Origin: Salipiger sp. CCB-MM3
GTDB lineage: Bacteria > Pseudomonadota > Alphaproteobacteria > Rhodobacterales > Rhodobacteraceae
NCBI RefSeq assembly: GCF_001687105.1
Contig: NZ_CP014595.1
Coordinates: 1,240,001-1,304,000 of the forward strand
Reading direction: 5' to 3'
Length of the DNA stretch: 64,000 bases
Positions 1-7,669 of this stretch are shown in pieces. The translations under genes were made by a program, and so were the position numbers. The notes beneath the pieces are model-generated. The model worked only from the letters and a program-made list of their open reading frames with translations, was not told the DNA's origin and ran no database searches. The stretch's first letter is position 1. Each line of letters starts with the position of its first letter.

Positions 1-570
1 GGCCCGCGCGGGGATGGCACCGGTGCCGCATGGGCGCGGCGCGTCTTTGCCTCGGCGGGGCTCGAAGGCGTGCGCGTGGCACTGCTGATGCAGCCGCGCT
101 TTCTGGGCTATTGGTTCAACCCGGTCTCCTTTTGGCTTGCGCTGCGCGGCGACCGGCTGCTGGCGGTGATCGCCGAGGTGAGCAACACCTTCGGCCAGCG
201 CCACAGCTACCTTTGCCATCACGCCGCCTTTGCCCCGATCTCTCCAGAGGATGAGTTGACCGCCACCAAGGTCTTTCACGTCTCACCGTTCCAAGATGTG
301 CGCGGCACCTATCACTTCCGCTTTTCGATCACCGGGGCCGCCGCCGCGATCGGCATCCGCCAGATCGACGGCAAGGAAGGCCTCAAGGCCACAATGTCCG
401 GTGACTTCTCTCCCGCCGGATCGGCCCGCCTGCTGCGCAGCGCGCTGCGCCGCCCGGGTGGCGCGATGCGGGTGATTATGCTCATCTACTGGAATGCACT
501 ACGTTTAAAATTGAAGGGAGCCGAATACCGCAAGCTCCCCGCACCGCCCGATCACGAGGTCAGCCGATGA
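1..570 (+). CDS. DUF1365 family protein (5' end cut off)
   Basis: The reading frame is open from base 1, so the true start lies outside the window; the visible part is 189 residues. The segment FLGYWFNPVSFW and the later KVFHVSPFQDVRGTYHFRF are typical of the DUF1365 family, whose biochemical role is not firmly established. The gene ends ATGA, overlapping the start of the methyltransferase gene at 567, so the two are translationally coupled. In Rhodobacter a DUF1365 gene and a cyclopropane-synthase-like gene lie together in the ChrR/sigma-E singlet-oxygen regulon (knowledge of related species). A role in modifying membrane fatty acids is inference from that pairing. Confidence 0.85.
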   Translation, partial: GPRGDGTGAAWARRVFASAGLEGVRVALLMQPRFLGYWFNPVSFWLALRGDRLLAVIAEVSNTFGQRHSYLCHHAAFAPISPEDELTATKVFHVSPFQDVRGTYHFRFSITGAAAAIGIRQIDGKEGLKATMSGDFSPAGSARLLRSALRRPGGAMRVIMLIYWNALRLKLKGAEYRKLPAPPDHEVSR

Positions 571-1742
571 ACCTGCCCATCTCCGCGATGATGAAACGCC
601 GCTTTCTGTCCACGCTCGAACAGATCGAGCACGGCCGCCTCACCCTGCTGACGCCCGAGGGCGAGCGGCATCATTTCGGCACCACCGGGCCCGAGGCGGA
701 TCTGCATATCCTCGACTGGTCCGTGCTGCCTGCGCTTGCCGCACGCGGCGAGGTCGCCATGGGCGAGAGCTATATCGCCGGTCTCTGGCACAGCAGTTCG
801 CCCGAACGGCTGCTGCGGCTGGCGCTGGACAATCTCGATGCCTTCGAACGCTATGTGACGCCCGGCCCCCTCGCCCGGCTCAAGTTCCGGATGATCGACC
901 GGGTGCTGCGCGCCAACAGCCTCAAGGGGTCGTCGCGCAACATTCAGGCGCATTACGACGTGGGCAACGAGTTCTATCAGCTCTGGCTCGATCCGGGGAT
1001 GACCTACTCATCCGCGCTGTTTGCCGAGGGCGAAGGCGACACTGCACTGCCCGAGGCGCAGGACCGCAAGTACGACCGCATCCTCTCGCGGCTGAGCGAC
1101 AGCCCCTCGGTGCTGGAGATCGGCTGCGGCTGGGGCGGCTTTGCCGAACGCGCCGCGCAGCAGGGGCGCAAGGTCACCGGCATCACGCTCTCGCCCAGCC
1201 AGAAAGGCTATGCCGATGCGCGGCTCGACGGGCGCGCCGACATCCGGCTGCAGGATTACCGGGCGGTGCAGGGGCGCTACGCCAACATCGTCTCGATCGA
1301 GATGATCGAAGCGGTGGGCGAAAAATACTGGCCGGTGTATTTCGCCGCGCTGAAGGACCGGCTGGCCGAAGGCGGCCGCGCGGTGCTGCAGGCGATCACC
1401 GTGCAGGACGCCGAGTTCTCGCTCTACCGCAAGCGCACAGATTTTATCCGGCAGCACACGTTCCCCGGTGGCATGCTGCCCTGCAACGCGGTGCTGACCC
1501 GCGAGGCCGCCAAGGCCGGTCTGGAGCTGCGCGAGAATTTCGCCTTTGGACAGCACTACGCCCGCACCTGCCGCATCTGGCGCGACAACCTTCTGCGTCA
1601 GCGCAAGCGGATCGAAGGGCTGGGCTATGGCGAGAGTTTCCTGCGCAGCTGGCAGTTCTATCTCGATGCCTGCGCGGCCACCTTCTCGACCGGGCGCACC
1701 GATGTGGTGCAGGTCGAATTGCGTCACGCGGGCGAGGCCTGA
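567..1742 (+). CDS. Cyclopropane-fatty-acyl-phospholipid synthase family SAM methyltransferase
   Basis: 391 residues, the usual length of the CFA synthase family, which transfers a methyl(ene) group from S-adenosylmethionine to the double bond of acyl chains in membrane phospholipids. Visible features: IQAHYDVGNEFYQLWLD, which precedes the catalytic domain in this family; the SAM-binding loop LEIGCGWGGFAERAA near residues 174-188; and FIRQHTFPGGMLP towards the C-terminus. It overlaps the DUF1365 gene by four bases. Rhodobacter has paralogues in this family that make methylated or furan fatty acids rather than a simple cyclopropane, so the exact product cannot be read from sequence. The family call is firm; the product is uncertain. 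Confidence 0.9.
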   Translation: MNLPISAMMKRRFLSTLEQIEHGRLTLLTPEGERHHFGTTGPEADLHILDWSVLPALAARGEVAMGESYIAGLWHSSSPERLLRLALDNLDAFERYVTPGPLARLKFRMIDRVLRANSLKGSSRNIQAHYDVGNEFYQLWLDPGMTYSSALFAEGEGDTALPEAQDRKYDRILSRLSDSPSVLEIGCGWGGFAERAAQQGRKVTGITLSPSQKGYADARLDGRADIRLQDYRAVQGRYANIVSIEMIEAVGEKYWPVYFAALKDRLAEGGRAVLQAITVQDAEFSLYRKRTDFIRQHTFPGGMLPCNAVLTREAAKAGLELRENFAFGQHYARTCRIWRDNLLRQRKRIEGLGYGESFLRSWQFYLDACAATFSTGRTDVVQVELRHAGEA

Positions 1743-1889
1743 CCCGCGCGGCGCGCCGGAATTTACCCTGCGGGGGCCGTATTTTCGCCTCACTCCATAA
1801 CTAGCGATGACTCAACCCGCAGGGCCCCGCCCTGCCGTGGTTGATGAATGTCACAGTCGCGAGTCGCGCCCTATTCACGGAGCCTGAAG

Positions 1890-2240
1890 ATGTTGTCCAA
1901 GATCGGAGCCTCCCTCCTTCTCCTCGCCGGAGCCGCAGCGCCGCTTGCCGCCGCCGAGCAGGAAGTACTGATGACGGGGCTGAGCTACTTCCCCGAGGAT
2001 ATCTATGTCTCGGTCGGCGACGTGGTTCATTTCGTCAACGCCTCCGAGGTGCCCATGTCGGCCACCGCCAGCGATGCCAGCTGGGACACCGGCGTTCTGC
2101 AGCCGGGCGAGGCCTATGCGCTGGAAGTGACCGATGGAATGCAGGGCGCCTTTGGCGACACCTACACCGCCGACAATACCGCCGCGGGCGTCATCGACTA
2201 TGTGAACCCGGCCCCGCTGGAGCTGGAAAACAACTACTGA
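1890..2240 (+). CDS. Secreted cupredoxin-like protein lacking copper ligands
   Basis: 116 residues. The ATG at 1890 is preceded by ACGGAG and opens a signal peptide (about MLSKIGASLLLLAGAAAPLAAA), so the mature protein is periplasmic. The segment YFPEDIYVSVGDVVHFVN matches the amicyanin/plastocyanin-like fold (cf. F.P..ITVKVGDTVTWVN). The copper-ligand His expected just after this (usually VPH) is Met (EVPMSA), and the C-terminal Cys-x-x-His part is missing: the region reads FGDTYTADNTAAGV. No Cys or His remains in the mature protein. A type-1 copper site is therefore unlikely and the function is unknown. It stands alone between the methyltransferase and a convergent SRAP gene. Confidence 0.75.
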   Translation: MLSKIGASLLLLAGAAAPLAAAEQEVLMTGLSYFPEDIYVSVGDVVHFVNASEVPMSATASDASWDTGVLQPGEAYALEVTDGMQGAFGDTYTADNTAAGVIDYVNPAPLELENNY

Positions 2241-2258
2241 TCCTGCGCGCGACCGGGC

Positions 2259-2918
2259 TCAGATCGGCTCGATCAGTTCTGGCCCCTCGGCGCGGTTCGA
2301 ATTCACCTTGGGATCGACACGGTACATCCGCAGAGTGCCTTCGGGCGCCGCCTGCATAAGCGTTGCGGCGCCGTGCCCATCCTCGCCCAGCCACAGGCCC
2401 CAGTCCTTTTTCGAAAGGATCACCGGCATCCGGTGGTGCACCTTGGACATTTCCTCGCTCGCCGCGGTTGTGACGATAGCGCAGGTGCGGAAGGCCTGAC
2501 CCTCTCCTTCCCAGTCCTGCCAAATCCCGGCGAAGGCCAGCAGGTCGTCCTCGGCCGGAGTGATGTACCACGGCAGGCGGCGGCCATCCTCGGTCTTGGT
2601 CCATTCGTAGAAGCCGCTGGCTGGCACGATGCAGCGCCGCGCGCGGCAAGCGGCACGGAAGGCGGGTTTCTCGGCAATCGTCTCGGCCCGCGCGTTGATC
2701 AGCAGCGGCCCGTCGTAAGGCGCCTTGTACCAATGCGGCAGAAAGCCCCAGCGCATCGCCCCAAGCAGCCGCGTCCCGCCGTCCGAGCGCACCACATGCA
2801 CATCGTTGGTCGGACAGACGTTGAAATTCGGGACATGCGGCAAATCATTGCCGGGCATGGCCTCGAAGATCTTGGCCATGGCATCATCGGGAAGGGTGAC
2901 TGCAAAACGTCCGCACAT
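2259..2918 (-). CDS. SOS response-associated peptidase (SRAP/HMCES family)
   Basis: 219 residues. SRAP proteins (E. coli YedK, human HMCES) form a covalent thiazolidine cross-link with abasic sites in single-stranded DNA and shield them from cleavage. The start at 2918 gives MCGRF, placing the essential Cys at position 2, exposed after Met removal; this fixes the start. Other family motifs are present: FNVCPTNDV, INARAETI (conserved Glu) and VHHRMPVIL (conserved His). It is convergent with the cupredoxin-like gene, 18 bases away. No LexA-type box was looked for in detail. Confidence 0.93.
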   Translation of the reverse strand: MCGRFAVTLPDDAMAKIFEAMPGNDLPHVPNFNVCPTNDVHVVRSDGGTRLLGAMRWGFLPHWYKAPYDGPLLINARAETIAEKPAFRAACRARRCIVPASGFYEWTKTEDGRRLPWYITPAEDDLLAFAGIWQDWEGEGQAFRTCAIVTTAASEEMSKVHHRMPVILSKKDWGLWLGEDGHGAATLMQAAPEGTLRMYRVDPKVNSNRAEGPELIEPI

Positions 2919-2958
2919 GGGGCTCAGAGTAGCGCGCCGGACGGGGCGCGCCAGTGCT

Positions 2959-3504
2959 TCAGACGTCGCGCCATTCGCCGGGAGGAATATCGTCGAGCGT
3001 CCATGTGCCGATCGCCCAACGAACCAGCCGCAGGCAGGGCAATCCCACATGCGCCGTCATCCGCCGCACCTGCCGGTTGCGCCCCTCGGTGATCTTGATC
3101 TCGAGCCAGCTGTCGGGCACCGATTTGCGAAACCGTACCGGCGGATTGCGCGGCCAGAGGTCGGGCTCGGGGATGCGCCGCACCTGCGCCGGGCGGGTCA
3201 TCCCGTCCTTCAGCTCCACCCCTTTGCGCAGCTGCGCGATTTGCTCGTCGCTCGGCGCGCCTTCGACCTGCACGAGGTAGGTCTTGGGCTGCTTGAACTT
3301 CGGATGCGAGATCCGCGCCTGAAGCCGCCCGTCATCGGTCAGCACCATGAGCCCCTCGCTGTCGCGGTCGAGGCGGCCCGCGGGATAGACGCCGGGCACT
3401 TTCACATAGTTCGACAGCGTCTCGCGCGGGCTGCCCTCGGTGCCCTTGTCGGTGAATTGCGACAGCACGCCATAGGGTTTGTTGAGCAAGATCACGCGGG
3501 CCAT
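2959..3504 (-). CDS. rluE: 23S rRNA pseudouridine synthase, RluE type
   Basis: 181 residues starting [17 protein letters not shown]. The protein begins directly with the catalytic domain and has no S4 RNA-binding domain, as in E. coli RluE, which makes pseudouridine 2457 in 23S rRNA. The catalytic Asp sits in [18 protein letters not shown], and the C-terminal [17 protein letters not shown] is characteristic. The start codon overlaps the stop codon of tadA by one base (TGATG), so the two genes form an operon transcribed leftwards. The match to the RluE subgroup, including [15 protein letters not shown], is close. Confidence 0.9.
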   Translation of the reverse strand: MARVILLNKPYGVLSQFTDKGTEGSPRETLSNYVKVPGVYPAGRLDRDSEGLMVLTDDGRLQARISHPKFKQPKTYLVQVEGAPSDEQIAQLRKGVELKDGMTRPAQVRRIPEPDLWPRNPPVRFRKSVPDSWLEIKITEGRNRQVRRMTAHVGLPCLRLVRWAIGTWTLDDIPPGEWRDV

Positions 3505-3959
3505 CAGCCATCCCTCCGGGCAGCGAAAAAGTCTTTCAGCAGCGCCTCTGCCTCGGGCGCGGCGAGCCCGTCGTAGACCTCGGGCACATGGTGGCATTGC
3601 GGATGGGCATAGACCCGCGCGCCCTGCGCCACCCCGCCCGACTTGGGGTCGGATGCGCCGTAGTAAAGCCGCCGGATCCGCGCGAAGGAGATCGCCGCGG
3701 CGCACATCGGGCATGGCTCCAGCGTGACGTAGAGATCATGCTCAGGCAGCCGCTCGGACCCGAGCGCGGCGCACCCGGCGCGCAGCACGAGGATCTCGGC
3801 ATGGGCGGTGGGATCGTTCAACTCGCGCGTGCGGTTGCCCGCCGTGGCCACGACCTCGCCTTTGGGCGAGACCAGCACGGCGCCCACCGGCACCTCACCG
3901 CGGGCGGCGGCGGCGCGCGCCTCAGCCAGCGCCAGATCCATATGACTGCGAAAACTCAT
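3504..3959 (-). CDS. tadA: tRNA-specific adenosine deaminase TadA
   Basis: 151 residues. TadA deaminates A34 to inosine in tRNA-Arg(ACG), which lets one tRNA read CGU, CGC and CGA. Both zinc-site motifs are intact: PTAHAEIL (His and catalytic Glu) and [11 protein letters not shown] (two Cys). The window itself carries the target tRNA, tRNA-Arg(ACG), at 16708-16784. The gene overlaps rluE by one base and is divergent from rluB, whose start is about 80 bases away. Confidence 0.95.
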   Translation of the reverse strand: MSFRSHMDLALAEARAAAARGEVPVGAVLVSPKGEVVATAGNRTRELNDPTAHAEILVLRAGCAALGSERLPEHDLYVTLEPCPMCAAAISFARIRRLYYGASDPKSGGVAQGARVYAHPQCHHVPEVYDGLAAPEAEALLKDFFAARRDG

Positions 3960-4037
3960 GAGCGCCGGAGTAGCGCGAAGCGCGGCGCTTGGCGAGTCGG
4001 CTTCCCCCGGCGCGGGGGATGCAGTATGCGAGGATTC

Positions 4038-5264
4038 ATGAGCAAACCCCCGTCGCGCCCCGCCAAACCCTCCGGCCCCAAGTCCCGTCCCAGCACGGGC
4101 GCGAAGGCTGGCCCGAATTCTGGCCTGAAATCTGGCCCTAAATCTGGCCCTAAGTCGGACTTCAAGTCCGGCCCCAAGTCTGGGGCGAAACCCGGCTACA
4201 AAGCCGGGCCGAAGGGGGATTTTGACGGCAGCGCGCGCGGCGGGAAACCGGGCGCAAAGCCCTTCGGCAAACCGAGCGGGAAACCCGGCGGCAAACCGAA
4301 AGGCCGTGGCATCGTGCAAGACGAGGCAAGCTATGGCGGTGGCCCCAAGGCGGGCCCCAAATCCGGGGCGAAGTCTGGGGCAAAGTCTGGCACCAGACCG
4401 CCCCCGCGCCGCGGCACCAAGGCAAGCGCCAAATCGGGCCCGGCCAGCAAGCCGGCACAGGTCCCCGCGGCTCCGATGGTGAGTGAGGATGGTCGCATCG
4501 CCAAGGTGCTGGCGCGCGCGGGCGTTGCCAGCCGCCGCGAGGCCGAGAAGATGATCGAAGAAGGCCGCGTCTCGGTGAACGGCAAGGTGCTGGAAAGCCC
4601 CGCGCTGAACGTCACCGCCAAGGACCGGATCACCGTCGATGGCGTGCCGCTCGCCCCGCCCGAAGCCCCGCGCCTGTGGCTCTATCACAAGCCCGTCGGG
4701 CTGGTGACCACCACCAATGACGAGAAGGGCCGCGAGACGATCTTTGACAAGCTGCCCGAGGATCTGCCCCGGGTGATGAGCATCGGGCGTCTCGACCTCA
4801 ACTCCGAGGGCCTGCTGCTGCTGACCAATGACGGCGGCATCAAACGCCAGCTTGAACTGCCCTCGACCGGCTGGCTGCGCAAATACCGCGTGCGGGTGAA
4901 CGGCGCGCCGACCGAGGACATGCTGAAGCCGCTGCGCGCGGGCATCGTGGTAGACGGTCAGGCATTCCAGCCCATGCAGGTGACTCTCGACCGGCAGCAG
5001 GGCGCCAACGCATGGCTGACCGTTGGTCTGCGTGAAGGCAAGAACCGCGAAATCCGCCGCGCCATGGCCGACATCGGACTGACGGTGAACCGACTGATCC
5101 GCGTCTCTTACGGGCCGTTCCAACTCGGCGAGCTGAAAACCGGCGAGGTGCAGGAACTGCGTCCCAAGGTGATCCGCGATCAGCTTGGCCTCGAAGGCGC
5201 CAAGACCGAAAAACCCGTGCCGACTCGGACCCGGCGCAAGGGACCGCCGAAAAGCAGGCAATAG
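4038..5264 (+). CDS. rluB: 23S rRNA pseudouridine synthase, RluB type, with repetitive basic N-terminus
   Basis: 408 residues from the ATG at 4038, which has GAGGA just upstream; an in-frame ATG at 4026 would add four residues. Residues 1-150 are a low-complexity Lys/Gly/Pro/Ser region built from SGPKSGPKS/GAKSGAKS units. Then come an S4 RNA-binding domain (RIAKVLARAGVASRREAEKM, about 152-215) and the RsuA/RluB catalytic domain with the Asp in GRLDLNSEGLLLLTNDGG and the C-terminal EGKNREIRRAMADIGL. RluB makes pseudouridine 2605 in 23S rRNA. The long repetitive tail is the unusual part and probably gives extra RNA contacts (inference). A GC-rich hairpin follows at 5275. Confidence 0.88.
   Translation: MSKPPSRPAKPSGPKSRPSTGAKAGPNSGLKSGPKSGPKSDFKSGPKSGAKPGYKAGPKGDFDGSARGGKPGAKPFGKPSGKPGGKPKGRGIVQDEASYGGGPKAGPKSGAKSGAKSGTRPPPRRGTKASAKSGPASKPAQVPAAPMVSEDGRIAKVLARAGVASRREAEKMIEEGRVSVNGKVLESPALNVTAKDRITVDGVPLAPPEAPRLWLYHKPVGLVTTTNDEKGRETIFDKLPEDLPRVMSIGRLDLNSEGLLLLTNDGGIKRQLELPSTGWLRKYRVRVNGAPTEDMLKPLRAGIVVDGQAFQPMQVTLDRQQGANAWLTVGLREGKNREIRRAMADIGLTVNRLIRVSYGPFQLGELKTGEVQELRPKVIRDQLGLEGAKTEKPVPTRTRRKGPPKSRQ
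4080..4400 (+). repeat. Imperfect minisatellite encoding GPKSGAKS-type repeats in rluB
   Basis: Short degenerate units of 12-18 bases resembling aaatctggcccta and aagtccggcccca recur within rluB codons about 14-120. They encode SGPKSGPKSGPKS and, after a glycine-rich middle part, AGPKSGAKSGAKS. Such tracts change length readily by slippage, so size differences between strains are expected. Confidence 0.7.
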
Positions 5265-5274
5265 GGCACCCAGC

Positions 5275-5299
5275 GGGCGGCTTCGCCAAAAAGCCGCCC
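5275..5299 (+). terminator. Possible terminator hairpin after rluB
   Basis: A 9-bp perfect stem GGGCGGCTT / AAGCCGCCC with a 7-base loop begins 10 bases after the rluB stop codon. No T-run follows, so it may act only as an RNA-stabilising hairpin. Confidence 0.45.
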
Positions 5300-5396
5300 A
5301 CATCGCCTTAAGACGCCGTTAACGCTGGACTAAATTTCACGTATTGGGCCGGAATGCGCCCTCATTTCGCCCGCTTTCGGCGGCAGGTTGGGTGGC

Positions 5397-5591
5397 ATGA
5401 GCACACTACTCGCCATCATGATCCTTGCCGCCACCACGTTTCTCCTACTTGGGAACCTCCGGGGTGTGGCAGCGGACACTTATCAGGCGCTGGCGGGAGC
5501 CACCGCCCGGACCCGTGACCGTGGACTGCTGATCCCGAGGCTGGCCTTCGCCGCCCTCTGGCTGCTGATCTTCGTGCTCGGATATTTCTGA
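5397..5591 (+). CDS. Small two-helix membrane protein
   Basis: 64 residues starting MSTLLAIMILAATTFLLLG. Two hydrophobic segments (about residues 3-20 and 47-63) flank a short polar loop containing TARTRDRG, suggesting a small hairpin membrane protein. It is about 90 bases upstream of the first XpaC-like gene and reads in the same direction, so it may be the first gene of the XpaC-TelA cluster. The upstream ribosome binding site is weak. I recognise no family. Confidence 0.55.
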   Translation: MSTLLAIMILAATTFLLLGNLRGVAADTYQALAGATARTRDRGLLIPRLAFAALWLLIFVLGYF

Positions 5592-5679
5592 CCCCGCGAC
5601 GCAGCCGCCAGACGGCAGACCAAGGACCCCTCCCCTCACGCAGCCTCGCCCGGCCTTGAACGGACCACGGAACATCCTC

Positions 5680-6513
5680 ATGGCAAGACCCTCACGCAAA
5701 CGCAGACAGAGCGCTTCCTCCGGGCCGCTGGATTCCGGCTTGGGCGTGCTGATGCTTGCCGCGTTCCCGCTGCTGATGCTGCTGTTCCAAGGGCGTCCGG
5801 AAACCACCTTCACCGGCCTGCTGATGCTGGTCATCTTCGCGCTGGCGGTCTGGCTGATCCACCGCGGCACGAAGATCGCCCGCGCCTTCGAGGCGGCAGA
5901 GACGGCCAAAGCACCCCGCCTGCCGCGCAAGATGCTCGGCTCGGCGCTGCTTGGCCTTCTGGTGGTGATTCTCGCGGGCCATCACTTCGTCTCGCTGCCG
6001 GTGCCGCTGGGTCTCGGCGTGCTGGGCTTCGGGCTGGGTGTCGCGGCCTTCGGCAGAGATCCGCTCACCAGTAAACAGGCCGCGGTGGAAGAGGACATGC
6101 CGCATCTGCGCACGCAAGAGACGCTGGACCGTATCGACGCCGCCATCGGGCTCGCCGTCGCGGATGTGGCGGCCCTCAACGATGCCGAGCTTAGCCGCAG
6201 GGCCGAAGCCCTGCGCAGCGGCGTCATGGGGTTGATGCAGGCGATTTCGCAGGACCCGCTGGCCGCACGACGCCTGCGCAAGCCCGTGGCCCGCTTTCTT
6301 GAGCTTCTGAGCAAGGAAAACGCGCGCCTGATCGAAGCATGGGGCACCAAGGACCGGATGAAGGCGCGCCGCCGCTATCTGGCGCGGCTCACCTCGCTGG
6401 GCGAGGCCTTCGAAGAGCGTCTGCGCAAGGCCGGAACCGAGCAGGGCCGCGATGCCTATGATGTCGAGGCAGACCTCCTCTGGAACCGCATGGTCGACAA
6501 GAACGCGGCCTGA
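5680..6513 (+). CDS. XpaC-like membrane protein (first copy)
   Basis: 277 residues. The basic N-terminus MARPSRKRRQ is followed by four hydrophobic segments within residues 18-125, arranged as two hairpins separated by a basic segment (RGTKIARAFEAAE...). The rest is a soluble alpha-helical domain with coiled-coil character. This layout is the same as the gene at 6747, which resembles the XpaC family (named for 5-bromo-4-chloroindolyl phosphate hydrolysis), and the two look like diverged paralogues. Family membership is inferred mainly from architecture and from linkage to telA. No enzyme motif is visible. Confidence 0.6.
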   Translation: MARPSRKRRQSASSGPLDSGLGVLMLAAFPLLMLLFQGRPETTFTGLLMLVIFALAVWLIHRGTKIARAFEAAETAKAPRLPRKMLGSALLGLLVVILAGHHFVSLPVPLGLGVLGFGLGVAAFGRDPLTSKQAAVEEDMPHLRTQETLDRIDAAIGLAVADVAALNDAELSRRAEALRSGVMGLMQAISQDPLAARRLRKPVARFLELLSKENARLIEAWGTKDRMKARRRYLARLTSLGEAFEERLRKAGTEQGRDAYDVEADLLWNRMVDKNAA

Positions 6514-6654
6514 AACGCCAATGTGATGGCCATGTTGTGCCGCTTGGTATGACTTCTCCCCAAACAAGAGCCGACCCAAGGGAACTCCCCCCTAGCAAGT
6601 GACCATCTAAGCGCATAAGTTCTTGGTGAACCGAGAGAGCTTGCGGGGGGCACC

Positions 6655-6744
6655 ATGACCGACAAGGGCTTACGCAAGGTGGCCTATGTGCTGCTGATCG
6701 TGCTTCTTTTCGGAGTTACTTCCGGCTGGCTGGGAGGGCTCTGA
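6655..6744 (+). CDS. 29-residue single-helix membrane protein
   Basis: An ATG at 6655 preceded by the purine-rich GCGGGGGG opens a 29-codon frame starting MTDKGLRKVAYVLLIVLLF and ending at TGA 6742-6744. It has a short basic N-terminus and one hydrophobic stretch of about 17 residues, consistent with one membrane-spanning helix. Its 3' end, GGGAGGG, supplies the ribosome binding site for the TTG-started XpaC gene two bases downstream, implying translational coupling. It is very short; comparison with related genomes would settle whether it is real. Confidence 0.5.
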   Translation: MTDKGLRKVAYVLLIVLLFGVTSGWLGGL

Positions 6745-6746
6745 CC

Positions 6747-7646
6747 TTGGCACAACGCTACGGCGGCAAGTACAGTCCCGACGGGTCTTCCGACGATGCC
6801 GGCACCACCGACGAACGGCCGCTCTATCACGGAGCGAAGGTCGATCCGGTGGGCGCACGCTCGAATGTGCTCTTCGCCCCCCCGATCGTGCTGGCCGCGA
6901 CCTCGCTGAACGATGGCGCTGCGGGGCTGGCTCTGGGCCTTGTCGGCGCGGGCATCCTGCTGCTTGGCGCGTGGCTGCTGCGCGATGGCCTGCGGGCGCA
7001 GGCCGCCTATGACGAGCGCAAGATCGCCCGCCGCCCTTCGATCCCGAGAAAGCTTTTCGCCGCAGCCTGCGCGGGCGTCGGGATCGGTCTCGCGGCCTTC
7101 AAAGCCGATCCGGGCCTTGTGGCACCGGTGCTCTATGGGCTGTCCGCTGCCGCGCTTCACGTGGGCGCCTTCGGGCTCGACCCGATGAAGCACAAGGGCA
7201 TGGAAGGCATCGACACGTTCCAGCAGGACCGTGTCGCCAAGGTGGTGGACGAGGCAGAGGCCTATCTCAACGCCATGGAAGATGCGGTGCGCCGCGCGGG
7301 CGACCGGCAGGTCGAGGCGCGCGTGCAACGCTTCCACGCCAAAGCCAAGGACCTCATCCGCACCGTCGAAGAGGATCCGCGCGATCTGACCGCCGCGCGC
7401 AAATATCTTGGCGTCTATCTGATGGGCGCGCGCGACGCGGCGGTGAAATTCGCCGACATCTACAGCCGCACGCAGGATCGCGGGGCCAAGTCCGATTTCA
7501 TGATGTTGCTGACGGACCTCGAGGAGAGCTTCGGCCAGAAGAACCGCAAGCTGCTGCTCGACAATAATGCCGACCTCACGGTCGAGATCGACGTGCTGCG
7601 CGACCGCCTTCAGCGCGAAGGCGTGCGGCTCAAAGAGCCTGAATGA
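6747..7646 (+). CDS. XpaC family protein (5-bromo-4-chloroindolyl phosphate hydrolysis family)
   Basis: 299 residues. It uses a TTG start at 6747 with GGGAGGG ten bases upstream, inside the end of the preceding 29-residue frame; no closer ATG fits. Residues 1-35 are polar. Hydrophobic segments at about 42-80 and 95-135 are followed by a helical cytoplasmic domain (about 145-299) rich in charged residues. XpaC-like genes are commonly paired with telA in bacteria, as here, where telA starts 23 bases downstream. Comparative genomics places the pair in Ter-type stress-response networks. The molecular activity is unknown and the name hydrolase should not be taken literally. Confidence 0.75.
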   Translation: MAQRYGGKYSPDGSSDDAGTTDERPLYHGAKVDPVGARSNVLFAPPIVLAATSLNDGAAGLALGLVGAGILLLGAWLLRDGLRAQAAYDERKIARRPSIPRKLFAAACAGVGIGLAAFKADPGLVAPVLYGLSAAALHVGAFGLDPMKHKGMEGIDTFQQDRVAKVVDEAEAYLNAMEDAVRRAGDRQVEARVQRFHAKAKDLIRTVEEDPRDLTAARKYLGVYLMGARDAAVKFADIYSRTQDRGAKSDFMMLLTDLEESFGQKNRKLLLDNNADLTVEIDVLRDRLQREGVRLKEPE

Positions 7647-7669
7647 GAGACAGATACGGAGGAAGTCCG

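Noticed and set aside
4080..4400. Possible CRISPR or direct-repeat array
   Set aside because: The repeats are short, degenerate, in frame and encode a protein tract; there are no unique spacers.
3504..5303. TadA extended upstream to 599 residues
   Set aside because: The added N-terminus is antisense to rluB and repetitive; the ATG at 3959 gives the normal TadA length.
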